NCBI GenBank assembly: GCA_002385985.1
Contig: DGEO01000026.1
Location: forward strand, 39,754 to 67,736
Direction of reading: 5' to 3'
DNA length: 27,983 nt
Origin: Anaerolineaceae bacterium UBA3924
GTDB lineage: Bacteria; Chloroflexota; Anaerolineae; Anaerolineales; Anaerolineaceae
In this document: positions 1 to 8,149 of the stretch, in pieces
How the letters are laid out: every line of letters starts with the position of its first letter
Position numbering within the stretch: position 1 is the first letter of the stretch
Program-made: the position numbers and the translations under genes
Notes under the pieces: generated by a model
Database searches by the model: none
Seen by the model: only the letters and a program-made list of their open reading frames with translations
What the model was told of the DNA's origin: nothing

Positions 1-10
1 ATAATATTGA

Positions 11-26
11 CGGGTTCTGGAACCCG
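11..26 (-). terminator. Possible weak terminator hairpin after moeA
   Basis: A 7-bp inverted repeat (CGGGTTC / GAACCCG, 2-base centre) lies about 54 bases beyond the moeA stop. In the moeA direction it is followed by an AT-rich stretch (TCAATATTAT) but not by a real T-run. It could therefore be a weak terminator or a chance palindrome. The rest of 1-79 holds no gene I can support. Confidence 0.25.
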
Positions 27-79
27 ATCAACGGGTATGCGCCGGTAATCAATTCGAAATGGAGCTTCCCGGGTGATAA

Positions 80-1321
80 CTATTCGTCCAGCAACCAGGC
101 GACTAGCTCTGCTCCAATCGGGAGCGATTTTACCCCACTAGGGACAATCAGTAAAGCATTTGCCTGGATTAAAGAAAAGAGATTTCCCGATCCCTGATGC
201 CCGCTGAGCACAGCCCGGTATATTCCCCCCTCGACGGTCACCCGGGCGCGCAGGTAGCTTTCCCGGCCGTCGGTACGGATCGGTTCGCCGGTGACGGCTT
301 TGACGGACCGCCGCTGGAGGGCTGGCAGTCCGCGCAGCTTCTGCAGCACGGGCAGGACAAACACCTGATACCCGACAAATGCCGACACCGGGTTGCCGGC
401 CAGGCCGAGGAATGGAACGTTCTGGTAGCGGCCGAAGGTGAGGGGCTTGCCCGGGCGCATATTTACCCGCCAGAGCGAGAGTTCCCCCTCAGATTCGATC
501 ACCTGGCGGACGTAGTCATGCGCTCCAACACTGACTCCAGCCGAGGAGAGGATCAGGTCGGCCTGCTGGCGGACGGCCTCCTCGAATAGCGCTCTCACCT
601 GATCGGGATCGTCTTTGGCGAGGCCCAGATCGATGACCTGGCAGCCGCTCTGTCGAGTCAGGCCGCGCAGCACGTAGCTGTTCGAATCATAGATCTTCCC
701 GGGCGTCAGGTCTTCGCCGGGCTGGACCAGCTCATCGCCGGTGGAGAAAACCGTAATGCGCGGCAGCCGGTGGACTTCGACGGATGTGAAGCCCAGGCTG
801 GCCAGCATGCCGATATCCTGCGGGCGCAGCGCTGTGCCGGCGCTCAGAACCGGCGCGCCGGCGCGCACATCCTGCCCGCGAGGGCGGACATTATCTCCGG
901 GTGAGACGGGCTGGAGGATGCCGACCTTTTCCGGCATGGCCGAGCCGTCGAAGCGTGCGCCTATGTGCGTGCTTTCGACAGGCACGACGGCATCCGCACC
1001 TTCCGGCAGGGGGGCGCCGGTCATGATGCGGGCAGCTTCGCCCGGGCGGATGGAGCCGTCAAAATGGCTCCCCGCCGGGATATCGGCCACCGTGCGCAGC
1101 CAGACGGGCTTATCCGTGGAGGCGGGCAGCGTGTCAGCGGCGATAACGGCGAACCCGTCCATGCTGGAGTTGGTGAACGGGGGGAAATCAAAAGGCGCGG
1201 TTACCGGGCGGCTGAGCACACGCCCGTAGGCCTCCCTCAGAGGGACGGCTTCCGTCTCCACCGGCGAAAAAGCGGTGAGGATCCTCTCCAGGGATTCCTG
1301 GACGCTGATCAGATGGCTCAA
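80..1321 (-). CDS. moeA: Molybdopterin molybdenumtransferase MoeA
   Basis: This 413-residue protein has the usual length for MoeA, which inserts molybdate into adenylylated molybdopterin in the last step of basic molybdenum cofactor synthesis in the cytoplasm. Visible family motifs are SMDGFA (53-58), ARIMTGAPLPEGADAVVPVE (97-116), STGDEL (193-198), SAGVSVG...D (260-269), RVNMRPGKP (285-293) and GLAGNPVSA (306-314). The C-terminal domain IV ends with a typical SGHQGSGNL...ANALL pattern. The start is TTG, chosen because GGAG lies 5 bases upstream and the N-terminus fits the family. The gene starts 21 bases after the rel stop, so the two are probably cotranscribed. No partner Mo-cofactor gene is in the window. 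The last ~40 codons use more A/T-ending codons than the rest, although the protein sequence there is normal. Confidence 0.95.
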   Translation of the reverse strand: MSHLISVQESLERILTAFSPVETEAVPLREAYGRVLSRPVTAPFDFPPFTNSSMDGFAVIAADTLPASTDKPVWLRTVADIPAGSHFDGSIRPGEAARIMTGAPLPEGADAVVPVESTHIGARFDGSAMPEKVGILQPVSPGDNVRPRGQDVRAGAPVLSAGTALRPQDIGMLASLGFTSVEVHRLPRITVFSTGDELVQPGEDLTPGKIYDSNSYVLRGLTRQSGCQVIDLGLAKDDPDQVRALFEEAVRQQADLILSSAGVSVGAHDYVRQVIESEGELSLWRVNMRPGKPLTFGRYQNVPFLGLAGNPVSAFVGYQVFVLPVLQKLRGLPALQRRSVKAVTGEPIRTDGRESYLRARVTVEGGIYRAVLSGHQGSGNLFSLIQANALLIVPSGVKSLPIGAELVAWLLDE

Positions 1322-1342
1322 AGGGGCTCCGGGCGAGGGGTA

Positions 1343-3550
1343 TTATCCGGGTTTCAACCGGTGGGCTTCCATCACATTGGGCAGGTTTTCAATGCGGGTG
1401 AGCACCCGGCTGAGCTGGGCGATGTCGCCCACATCGACCACCATGTTGATGGAGGCCAGGTTGTGGTTGACCTTGAGATTGATGTCGACCAGGTTGATGC
1501 CCTCGTTGTTAAGCACGTTGGAGATGTCGCCCATCAGGCCCTGGCGGTCATAGGCTTTGATCTGAACCGCGACCGGATAGGTGCGCATCGGCTCGCCCCA
1601 GCTAACCTTGACGATGCGCTCGCGCTCGGTGGTGCGGAGTATGTTGGGGCAGTCGGTGCGGTGGATGGTGCAGCCGCGCCCGCGGGTGACGTATCCGACA
1701 ATCTCATCACCGGGGGCCGGATTGCAGCATCGGGCCAGCGAGGTCAGCAGGCCTTTGAGGCCCAGGACGGTAACGGCGTTCTGGGAGTCTTTTCGGTCGG
1801 AGGGCCGCTGGATGAACTGCGGTTCCTGGTCCTTGTTGTCGTCGGAGAGTTTGTTGATGATCCGGCCCAGGGAGATATCCCCGCAGCCCAGGCCGACGTA
1901 CAGGTCGTCCGTGGAGCGCAGGTCAAATTCCCGCAGCAGGCCGTCGTAATCCACGTCGGTCAGGCCGAGGCGCTTCAGCTCGCGGTCCAGGATGGCCTTG
2001 CCGTGAACCAGATTTTGCTCGCGGTCCTGGCGCTTGAACCACTGGCGAATTTTGGACCGGGCGCGCTGAGTACGTACCAGGCCGAGGTTGGGGTTCAGCC
2101 AGTCCCGGCTGGGCCCGCCCTGCTTGGCGGTTAGGATCTCCACCTGGTCGCCGGTTTTCAGCTGGTAATCCAGGGTGACCAGCTTGCCGTTGACTTTGGC
2201 GCCCCGGCAGCGGTTGCCAATTTCCGTGTGCACGTGGTAGGCGAAGTCAATGGGGGTCGCTCCGGCCGGCAGGTCGATGATGTCTCCGCGGGGGGTGAAG
2301 ACGTACACCCGGTCCTGGAAGACATCGCTCTTCATACCGTCGACGAACTCTTGAGCGTCCTCCACCTCCTGACGCCATTCCATCAGCTTGCGCAGCCAGT
2401 TGATGCGCTGCTCGTACACCATGTCGCGCGGGCTGTTTTTCTCTTTGTAGCGCCAGTGCGCGGCGATGCCGTACTCGGCGTTCTGGTTCATCTCCGGGGT
2501 GCGAATTTGAACCTCGAGCGGCTTGCCGTCGTCATAAATGACTGCGGTGTGGATCGACTGGTAGAAGTTGTCCTTCGGGGCGGCGATGTAATCGTCGAAC
2601 TCGTTGGGGATGGGGCGCCAGTGAGTGTGGATCACACCCAGCGCTGAGTAGCAGGCGGGGATGTCCGGAACGATCAGGCGCACGCCGCGCAGGTCGCGCA
2701 CCATCTCGAAGTTCTTCCCCTTCTCGATCATCTTGCGGTAGATCGAGTAAATGTGCTTCGGACGGCCTGTGATCTCCGCCTGAATGCCCACTGCGTTGAG
2801 CTTGGTTTTCAGGTCCTCGATGATGGCGGCGATCTGCCGCTCGCGGTCCTGACGCCGCTCGGCCAGGTTTTCCGCGATTTCGCGGTAGGCCTCTGGGTTG
2901 ACGTAGCGGAAGGCCAGGTCTTCCAGCTCCCACTTTACCTGCCAGATACCCAGGCGGTTAGCCAGCGGAGCGAAAATATCCAGCGTTTCCTGAGCGATGC
3001 GCTGGCGCTTCGGCTCGGGCATAAAGCCCAGGGTGCGCATGTTGTGCAGGCGGTCGGCCAGCTTGACCAGCACGACGCGAATGTCGTCGCCCATCGCCAG
3101 AAAAACCTTCCGCAGTGTCTCCGTGGCCAGATCGCGCCGCCGGGACTTGGCGGTGGTCAGGTCGACGGCTGGCTCAGCCTCAATATGGTCCGCCTCCAGC
3201 TCGGCCGGCTGCTGGTCGGCGCGCGAGACCCGGGGCAGGTTGGTTAACTTGGTCACCCCGTCCACCAGCTTGGCGACTTCATCGCCGAACTCCCGGCGCA
3301 CATCTTCCAGGGTCACACTGGTGTCTTCGACGGTGTCGTGCAGCAGGCCGGCGATTACCACAGCCGGGGGTACGCGCAGTTCAGCCAGGATAGCGGCGAC
3401 GGCGATGCAGTGCGTGATGTACGGCTCGCCTGAGGCCCGTTTTTGACCCCTGTGAGCCTCGTCAGCAAATCGATAGGCGCGCAGAATCAGGTCGCGGTCG
3501 ACGACGCTGTAATTATCTGGCAGTACTTCCATTAAGCTATCGATTTTCAT
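1343..3550 (-). CDS. rel: RelA/SpoT-family (p)ppGpp synthetase/hydrolase
   Basis: This is a long RSH enzyme of 735 residues that makes and/or degrades the stringent-response alarmone (p)ppGpp. The order of domains is: HD hydrolase (about 25-200, with HCIAVA at 47-52 and the HDTVEDT motif at 71-77), nucleotidyltransferase synthetase (about 255-370, with RPKHIYSIYRKM and DLRGVRLIV), TGS (about 408-475), a zinc-finger/helical region (RCCNP at 607-611 and C635) and a C-terminal ACT domain (about 663-735). The HD residues needed for hydrolysis are present. The synthetase loop reads EFDD (317-320), the form usually linked to monofunctional RelA. The HD domain also carries an insertion of about 30 residues (106-140). 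The ATG start is preceded only by a weak purine-rich stretch. The gene heads an apparent operon with moeA. Confidence 0.95.
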   Translation of the reverse strand: MKIDSLMEVLPDNYSVVDRDLILRAYRFADEAHRGQKRASGEPYITHCIAVAAILAELRVPPAVVIAGLLHDTVEDTSVTLEDVRREFGDEVAKLVDGVTKLTNLPRVSRADQQPAELEADHIEAEPAVDLTTAKSRRRDLATETLRKVFLAMGDDIRVVLVKLADRLHNMRTLGFMPEPKRQRIAQETLDIFAPLANRLGIWQVKWELEDLAFRYVNPEAYREIAENLAERRQDRERQIAAIIEDLKTKLNAVGIQAEITGRPKHIYSIYRKMIEKGKNFEMVRDLRGVRLIVPDIPACYSALGVIHTHWRPIPNEFDDYIAAPKDNFYQSIHTAVIYDDGKPLEVQIRTPEMNQNAEYGIAAHWRYKEKNSPRDMVYEQRINWLRKLMEWRQEVEDAQEFVDGMKSDVFQDRVYVFTPRGDIIDLPAGATPIDFAYHVHTEIGNRCRGAKVNGKLVTLDYQLKTGDQVEILTAKQGGPSRDWLNPNLGLVRTQRARSKIRQWFKRQDREQNLVHGKAILDRELKRLGLTDVDYDGLLREFDLRSTDDLYVGLGCGDISLGRIINKLSDDNKDQEPQFIQRPSDRKDSQNAVTVLGLKGLLTSLARCCNPAPGDEIVGYVTRGRGCTIHRTDCPNILRTTERERIVKVSWGEPMRTYPVAVQIKAYDRQGLMGDISNVLNNEGINLVDINLKVNHNLASINMVVDVGDIAQLSRVLTRIENLPNVMEAHRLKPG

Positions 3551-3630
3551 CCTGAACTCTCTACCACCTGGTAAGGCCTATACCCTGGCCTGAACGGATC
3601 CAATTTTCGATCGGGTGTAGGGATTATTTA

Positions 3631-3660
3631 AGTATACTCGCCTAGCCCCTTGCCTTTCAA
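3631..3660 (-). promoter_or_regulatory. Sigma-70-type promoter of rel-moeA
   Basis: On the minus strand TTGAAA (3655-3660) and TATACT (3631-3636) are separated by 18 bases. Both boxes are close to consensus, and transcription would start about 70-75 bases before the rel ATG. It sits in the 170-base gap between rel and the HAD gene, which shows no other clear element. Confidence 0.65.
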
Positions 3661-3720
3661 GGGATAGGCCGGTCAATATTCAATTCGCGGGCTGGCTTAC
3701 CCGCTGCAAGTATCCGGAGG

Positions 3721-4425
3721 TCAGGCCCGCTGTTTGCCGTTCACGGAGACTGCAGGCCTGGCACCGTTCAGGCGGCTTAAGACCTCCTGGAGGGGCAGAT
3801 CGGCCAGCGAATCAACGATCAAATCGGCATCTTCGAGCGCCAGATCGCGGGTTAGATCGCTGCGCACCGCCAGCGTGCGCAGCCCTGCCAGCTTCGCCGC
3901 GCGGAGACCATTCGGGGAATCTTCCAGCGCCAGCGCATCCTGTGGCTGGACGCCCAGCTTTTGCACGGCTACCTCATACAGCGCGGGGTCCGGCTTGACC
4001 CGCTCGACGTACTCTTTGGTTACGATGAATTCAAAATAATGGCGGAGGCCAAGCCGCTCCAGCTTGCCGGTGACCCAGGCGGCATCGGAGCTGGACGCCA
4101 CCGCCAGCCTCAGCCCCAGTTCGATGGCCTGATCCAGATATTCACGCACACCGGGTAAAGCGCCCAAACCAGCTATGATCTCATTTGCTCTGTCATCCTG
4201 CCATCGCCGAACGGCTTCGAGGTCGATCCTACCACCGACCAGATCACGAAGGTATAGCAGCGGATCGAAGGCAGTGTAGTCCGAACCCAGGATCAACATC
4301 CATTTTTCCTGTGGAAGAACCTGGTTGTAATGACCGTATACTTCTTGCCAGGCCTCAATTTGAGGGCCTTCCGTGTCCATGATCAGACCGTCAAAGTCAA
4401 ATACCAGTGCTTGTATCTTCGCCAT
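3721..4425 (-). CDS. HAD-superfamily hydrolase, beta-phosphoglucomutase/CbbY-like
   Basis: This 234-residue protein belongs to HAD subfamily IA, which comprises small-molecule phosphatases and beta-phosphoglucomutases. Motif I is FDFDG with nucleophile D10 and acid D12. It is followed by a helical cap, a motif II SSS after LAVA, a motif III lysine in RVKPDP, and a motif IV acidic pair in LALEDSPNG. This arrangement fits phosphatases acting on sugar phosphates, but the exact substrate cannot be read from the sequence. I chose the ATG at 4425, which has AGGA 11 bases upstream. An in-frame ATG 24 bases further upstream (4449) has no ribosome binding site. The gene is followed by the rel promoter region and preceded by a long non-coding gap, so it is probably its own transcription unit. 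Confidence 0.85.
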   Translation of the reverse strand: MAKIQALVFDFDGLIMDTEGPQIEAWQEVYGHYNQVLPQEKWMLILGSDYTAFDPLLYLRDLVGGRIDLEAVRRWQDDRANEIIAGLGALPGVREYLDQAIELGLRLAVASSSDAAWVTGKLERLGLRHYFEFIVTKEYVERVKPDPALYEVAVQKLGVQPQDALALEDSPNGLRAAKLAGLRTLAVRSDLTRDLALEDADLIVDSLADLPLQEVLSRLNGARPAVSVNGKQRA

Positions 4426-4660
4426 GATCAATAATTTCCTGATATTCATACGAAAGCGGAGCCTTTTTTCAGCCCCGCCTCGCGGATTCTTCAGTGTGCG
4501 CTCTCGATGAGACGTGTTTATTTTACCTTAAATTATCGTAATTTGCACGTTTGTTACCATCCAAATCGGCGGCACGGTGTGTTAGCTTATGAGTAAGCAC
4601 TTCTCTGAATAGAACTCCAGATCATGGAATGGGTGACAAATCAACTGGAGGTCAGCGCTT

Positions 4661-4702
4661 CTATACAGGACGAAAGGGCAGTGGAAGAGCTTTTTTGTCC
4701 AT
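4661..4702 (-). other. Candidate 13-codon leader peptide (MDKKALPLPFRPV)
   Basis: A minus-strand ATG frame of 13 codons plus TAG is preceded by GGAGGAGG with an 8-base spacer, which is better than most ribosome binding sites in this window. The site overlaps the 3' arm of a short hairpin that is followed by T residues. It ends about 235 bases before the HAD start. It could be a leader peptide, a small protein, or chance. Nothing in its residues suggests amino-acid attenuation apart from three prolines. Confidence 0.25.
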
Positions 4703-4760
4703 GAAAAAAGCCTCCTCCATCCCAGGCTGAAAAACACACCTTATACAGGCTGTTAATTGG

Positions 4761-4793
4761 ACCGGCCCGCTCTGTTCCTGGGAGCGGGCCGGT
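4761..4793 (-). terminator. Hairpin terminator after the DAO gene
   Basis: This is a perfect 12-bp GC-rich inverted repeat (ACCGGCCCGCTC / GAGCGGGCCGGT) with a 9-base loop, beginning 24 bases past the DAO stop. There is no strong T-run on the minus strand (CCAATTAACAG follows), so termination may be partial, or the stem may mainly protect the 3' end of the mRNA. Confidence 0.55.
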
Positions 4794-4816
4794 CTCTGTA
4801 AAGGAGGCACGAAGGG

Positions 4817-5983
4817 TTATTTCAGCAGTTCCTGACCGGTGAATTCGCGGTAGGGGTTCATGTAACTCAGAGTCTCTTCGTCGTCTTCGGTGGTCCTGTT
4901 CAGCACCAGCCGGGTGATCAGCTCGCCGAGGCCAGGCCCGAGCATGAAGCCCTGCCCGCACATGCCCGCCGCCTGAATCAGGCCGGACACCTCTTTCGCC
5001 CAGCCGACCAGCGGGAAGCCATCCGGGGTCATGGGGTACAGGCCGCGCCAGGTTCGCCGTACACGGATGTTCCTCAGCCGGGGCATGATATCCACCATCC
5101 GGCGGGCTACCAGTGGCAGGAACTGGCTCGTTTCCCGCATGTCTTCTCCCCAGATGTTGGGACTCGGAGTGATGCAAAAGATGATCTGCCCGGTGATGTG
5201 CTGGTAGAAGTAGTAGCTGGAGGAGTCAGCCGCCGGGCGGATATCGACCACCATCGGGCTGAAGAAGCGAGCGACCGGCTCGGTGATGGCTGCTTCATGG
5301 CAGTCAGGCCGGACCGGGATGTCCAGCCCCGCCAGCCGGGCCACATTCGCGGCCCAGGGGCCGGCTGCGTTGATGACCACGTCCGCGGAGTAGCGCTCTC
5401 GGTCAGTCTCGACGCCGGTGATGCGCCCGCCGGTAGTATCAAGGCCGGTCACTTTCTCGTTGAAGCGGAATGCTGCTCCGGCAGAAACGGCCTGGCGGTA
5501 CATGGCATGCTGCGCCAGGAGAGAGGAGGCATTACCGTCGTCCGGGGAATAGGTGCCGCCCAGCAGCCCGTCGGGGTTCAGCCCGGGGATGAGGGCCAGC
5601 AGGTCCGCTGCCGGAAGCCAGTCGATGTTCAGCCCGTACTGCTTTTGGATGACAAGCAGGTCTTTGAGGATCTTCACCTCTTCTGGCCGGTAAGCGACGA
5701 AAACGTAGCCGCCTTTGACCCATTCGATATCGTCCCCGTAGACCTCCTGCCAGGTGGAGAAGATCTCCAGGCTGCGCATGCACAGGCGGATTTTGGCCGG
5801 GTCGGAATGCGTGGCGCGGATGCCGCCGATGGCGCGCTTGTTCGAGCCCTGCCCGGGGCTGGCTTCCCGGTCGATGACCAGGGTTTTTACACCGGCGCGG
5901 GCCAGGTTCATGGCGATCGGCGTGCCGACAGACCCGGCCCCGATCACGATCACATCATAATGCTGGGGTTTTACTCCGGGCAT
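4817..5983 (-). CDS. DAO-family FAD-dependent amine/amino-acid dehydrogenase subunit (SoxB/HcnC/proline dehydrogenase beta-like)
   Basis: This 388-residue flavoprotein of the D-amino-acid oxidase (DAO) fold has a Rossmann FAD-binding start (VIVIGAGSVG, glycines at 15, 17 and 20), a GIRATHSDP segment typical of sarcosine oxidase beta and dye-linked proline dehydrogenase beta, NAAGPWA in the middle, and a C-terminal GLYPMTPDGFPLVG...GMCGQGFMLGPGLGE that closes the FAD site. Such subunits oxidise a secondary amine or amino acid (sarcosine, proline, glycine and others). The substrate is not predictable here. The ATG lies 3 bases after the stop of the upstream gene, with GGAGGAGT as ribosome binding site at the end of that gene, so the two are translationally coupled and probably form one complex. 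A hairpin follows its stop. Confidence 0.85.
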   Translation of the reverse strand: MPGVKPQHYDVIVIGAGSVGTPIAMNLARAGVKTLVIDREASPGQGSNKRAIGGIRATHSDPAKIRLCMRSLEIFSTWQEVYGDDIEWVKGGYVFVAYRPEEVKILKDLLVIQKQYGLNIDWLPAADLLALIPGLNPDGLLGGTYSPDDGNASSLLAQHAMYRQAVSAGAAFRFNEKVTGLDTTGGRITGVETDRERYSADVVINAAGPWAANVARLAGLDIPVRPDCHEAAITEPVARFFSPMVVDIRPAADSSSYYFYQHITGQIIFCITPSPNIWGEDMRETSQFLPLVARRMVDIMPRLRNIRVRRTWRGLYPMTPDGFPLVGWAKEVSGLIQAAGMCGQGFMLGPGLGELITRLVLNRTTEDDEETLSYMNPYREFTGQELLK

Positions 5984-5986
5984 GGC

Positions 5987-8074
5987 TTACTCCTCCTGGT
6001 CCTGCATACCGGCAAAAACGCCCAGCGGCACTTCAACGAACAGCGGACGCCGGGTGCCTTCCCTGACTTCAGAGAGGGGCACGCCCTCCTCGCGGAACAG
6101 ACGCTTGATCAGCGAGCTGCAGGTCTTCGAGCCGCAGGCGCCCATGCCCGCACGGGTGACCGCTTTGATTTCGTTTATGTCGCGACAGCCAGCCCGGATC
6201 AGCTTGCGTATCTCTTTCGCTGTCACCCGCTCACACCGGCAGACCACCGTGTCGTCGGCCAGGTGATCCACCACTTCATCCAGCGGCTGTGTGACCTCTG
6301 GCGGCTGGATCTGCAGGCCGGCGACTTTCGTTGCGTAATCCGCGGGTACGCGCACCAGCACGACCAGGGTGCGGTCGTTCCGCTTGACGGAGTGCACGGC
6401 GACCACCTCTGCTTGGCCCAGCGGGGTACCGTGAGTGTCCAGCAGGAGGACGCGGTCCTTTTCGGCGATGGATTCGCGGGTGAACTCGTACGGAATTGCG
6501 ACCAGGGGCATATCCGGATCACGGCGGTAGTCGACCAGCGTGATGGCCAGGCCGGGGCAGCCGGCCAGGCAGCGCTCGCACCCACCGCAGGAGTTCGCCG
6601 TTCCAATGAATCTCGGCAGGGAGCGGATGTCCACCGTACTCAGGCTGATCAGGTTCTTGGGGCAGAGGGTGGAGCAGGGATCGCAGGGGATTTCCTGGGT
6701 GCAGTGGAAGACGGGAACCACCCCGGTCCGTTCGGAAGGCGGTGTTTCCGCCGACACCTGGCCCGGTTTTGATTTCAAGACCTGACCGGTGACCTGCCAT
6801 TCCGGCGGGATGGGTTCATCCGTGTACCCGAGGTGGCGGGCGATCTCCAGACCTTTGATCTTGCCGGAGAAGATAGCCGCCGATGCTTCGGCGATTTCCT
6901 CGGCGTCTCCGGCGGCAAAGGCGGGCAGGCCGAACTCGACTGCTTTGTGGAAGAACTCGTCCACCGGGTCCAGGCCGACGGCGATCAGCACGCAGTCGCA
7001 GGCGAAGGATTTCTCAGTACCGGGAATGGGCTGGAAGCGCTCGTCGACCTGCGCAATGGTCACCGATTCGACGAAGTCCGTGCCGTTGGCGCTGAGGATG
7101 GTGTGGGAAGTGTAGATGGGCACGCCCATGCGGGCCAGCTTATCCCGGTGAACCTTGTACCCGCCGCATTCCGGCAGTGCTTCGGCCAGGCCGACTACCT
7201 GAATCCCGGCCTGCAGGGCGTGATAGCCGGCGATCAGGCCGACGTTGCCGCCGCCGATGATGAACAGCCGCTCCGCCGGGCGCACCAGGTCCCGGTTGAC
7301 CAGGGTCTGGAAGGCTCCGGCGCCGTACACTCCCGGCAGGGTGTTGCCCTTGAAGGGGAGGAACTTTTCTCTGGCGCCGGAGGCGACCAGCAGCGCCTGC
7401 GGGCGGACCAGCATGTACTCCATGCCGTCTTTCAGCACGCCGACTTTGTGGTCGCTGAACACGGCCAGGGCGGTGCTGTTGGTCCAGAACTGCACGCACT
7501 CGTACTGGCGGGCTTCCTTCTCCAGACGAGTGGCGATATCGATCCCGCGCGTACCGGCGTACACGGCCTGAGAAGAGCCAAAAAAGCGGTGAGTCTGGAG
7601 TACCAGCTTACCGCCTAGACGATGTTTATCGTCGATCAAAATGGCCGGGACGCCGCGCTTTCCCAGTTCGACGGCCGCGGAAAGCCCCGCCGGGCCGCCG
7701 CCGATGATGAGCACCGGCGTTTCGATCTCGCGGACAGGCTGAGCGGGCGCCGGGGCGTCATCCTCTGGCAGGGATGGCAGGCCCTCCAGCGGTTGAACAT
7801 CCAGCCCGGGCTTAACCAGCTCCATGCAGGCTTTCACGGGCATGCCACCCGCCAGAACCATGCACTGAGAACACTGGCCGTTCGCGCAGAACAGTCCCTG
7901 AGGCGATCCATCGCGGTGATGATGGCCGAATACCCGGATGCCGCTGGCAAACAGGGCAGAGGCGATGGTTTCACCCTCACAGGCGGTGATTTTCTGGCCC
8001 TGCCAGAAGAAAGTGACCTCTTTTCGTTCAGGAATCGACAGGATGGGATGACGCGTAATGCGATATTCAGCCAT
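5987..8074 (-). CDS. Multi-cofactor NAD(P)/FAD oxidoreductase subunit: [2Fe-2S] + pyridine-nucleotide disulfide oxidoreductase + 2x[4Fe-4S] + BFD (SoxA/HcnAB-like fusion)
   Basis: This 695-residue protein combines parts that are often separate subunits. An N-terminal [2Fe-2S] domain has C63, C68, C71 and C83. A FAD/NAD(P) domain carries two Rossmann motifs (GGGPAG at 125-130; GGGNVG at 274-279). A dicluster ferredoxin region has C458/C464/C467/C471 and C496/C499/C502/C506. A C-terminal BFD-like [2Fe-2S] domain has C612, C614, C647 and C652. With the DAO protein directly downstream it resembles sarcosine oxidase, hydrogen cyanide synthase and archaeal proline dehydrogenase complexes, moving electrons from an amine through flavins and Fe-S clusters to a carrier. 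The start at 8074 has AAGGAAGG just upstream. The frame stays open to 8362, but that extension would run through pfkA's promoter and 5' end and is not family-like. A TAAAAT -10 box may lie at 8103-8108. Confidence 0.85.
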   Translation of the reverse strand: MAEYRITRHPILSIPERKEVTFFWQGQKITACEGETIASALFASGIRVFGHHHRDGSPQGLFCANGQCSQCMVLAGGMPVKACMELVKPGLDVQPLEGLPSLPEDDAPAPAQPVREIETPVLIIGGGPAGLSAAVELGKRGVPAILIDDKHRLGGKLVLQTHRFFGSSQAVYAGTRGIDIATRLEKEARQYECVQFWTNSTALAVFSDHKVGVLKDGMEYMLVRPQALLVASGAREKFLPFKGNTLPGVYGAGAFQTLVNRDLVRPAERLFIIGGGNVGLIAGYHALQAGIQVVGLAEALPECGGYKVHRDKLARMGVPIYTSHTILSANGTDFVESVTIAQVDERFQPIPGTEKSFACDCVLIAVGLDPVDEFFHKAVEFGLPAFAAGDAEEIAEASAAIFSGKIKGLEIARHLGYTDEPIPPEWQVTGQVLKSKPGQVSAETPPSERTGVVPVFHCTQEIPCDPCSTLCPKNLISLSTVDIRSLPRFIGTANSCGGCERCLAGCPGLAITLVDYRRDPDMPLVAIPYEFTRESIAEKDRVLLLDTHGTPLGQAEVVAVHSVKRNDRTLVVLVRVPADYATKVAGLQIQPPEVTQPLDEVVDHLADDTVVCRCERVTAKEIRKLIRAGCRDINEIKAVTRAGMGACGSKTCSSLIKRLFREEGVPLSEVREGTRRPLFVEVPLGVFAGMQDQEE

Positions 8075-8149
8075 TCTACCTTCCTTGGGTAAGCTTAAAG
8101 AAATTTTATCCGAACGAATTTGCGGAAAAAACTGACCATTTTCATGAAT

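Larger units (their letters stand above)
4426..4816. other. 391-base intergenic region between HAD gene and DAO gene
   Basis: No normal-sized gene fits here. On the minus strand, from the DAO side, it holds a strong 12-bp hairpin (4761-4793), then a short hairpin AGCCT/AGGCT (4709-4728) running into six T residues, then a 13-codon reading frame with a near-perfect ribosome binding site (4661-4702), and finally an AT-rich stretch near 4520-4550. That AT-rich stretch contains TAAAAT and GATAAT, possible -10 boxes for the HAD gene, but I find no convincing -35. Confidence 0.6.

Noticed and set aside
3..197. Open plus-strand frame of 64 codons at the left edge, overlapping the moeA 3' end
   Set aside because: In this phase its codon third positions pair with moeA third positions, where antisense stops are rare in GC-rich genes. 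The overlapping 38 codons of moeA are clearly conserved MoeA sequence. Only about 25 codons lie outside moeA, too few to support a gene.
5198..6772. 524-codon plus-strand frame across the two oxidoreductase genes
   Set aside because: It runs antisense through two well-supported coupled genes, shows no motif or ribosome binding site, and crosses their junction.
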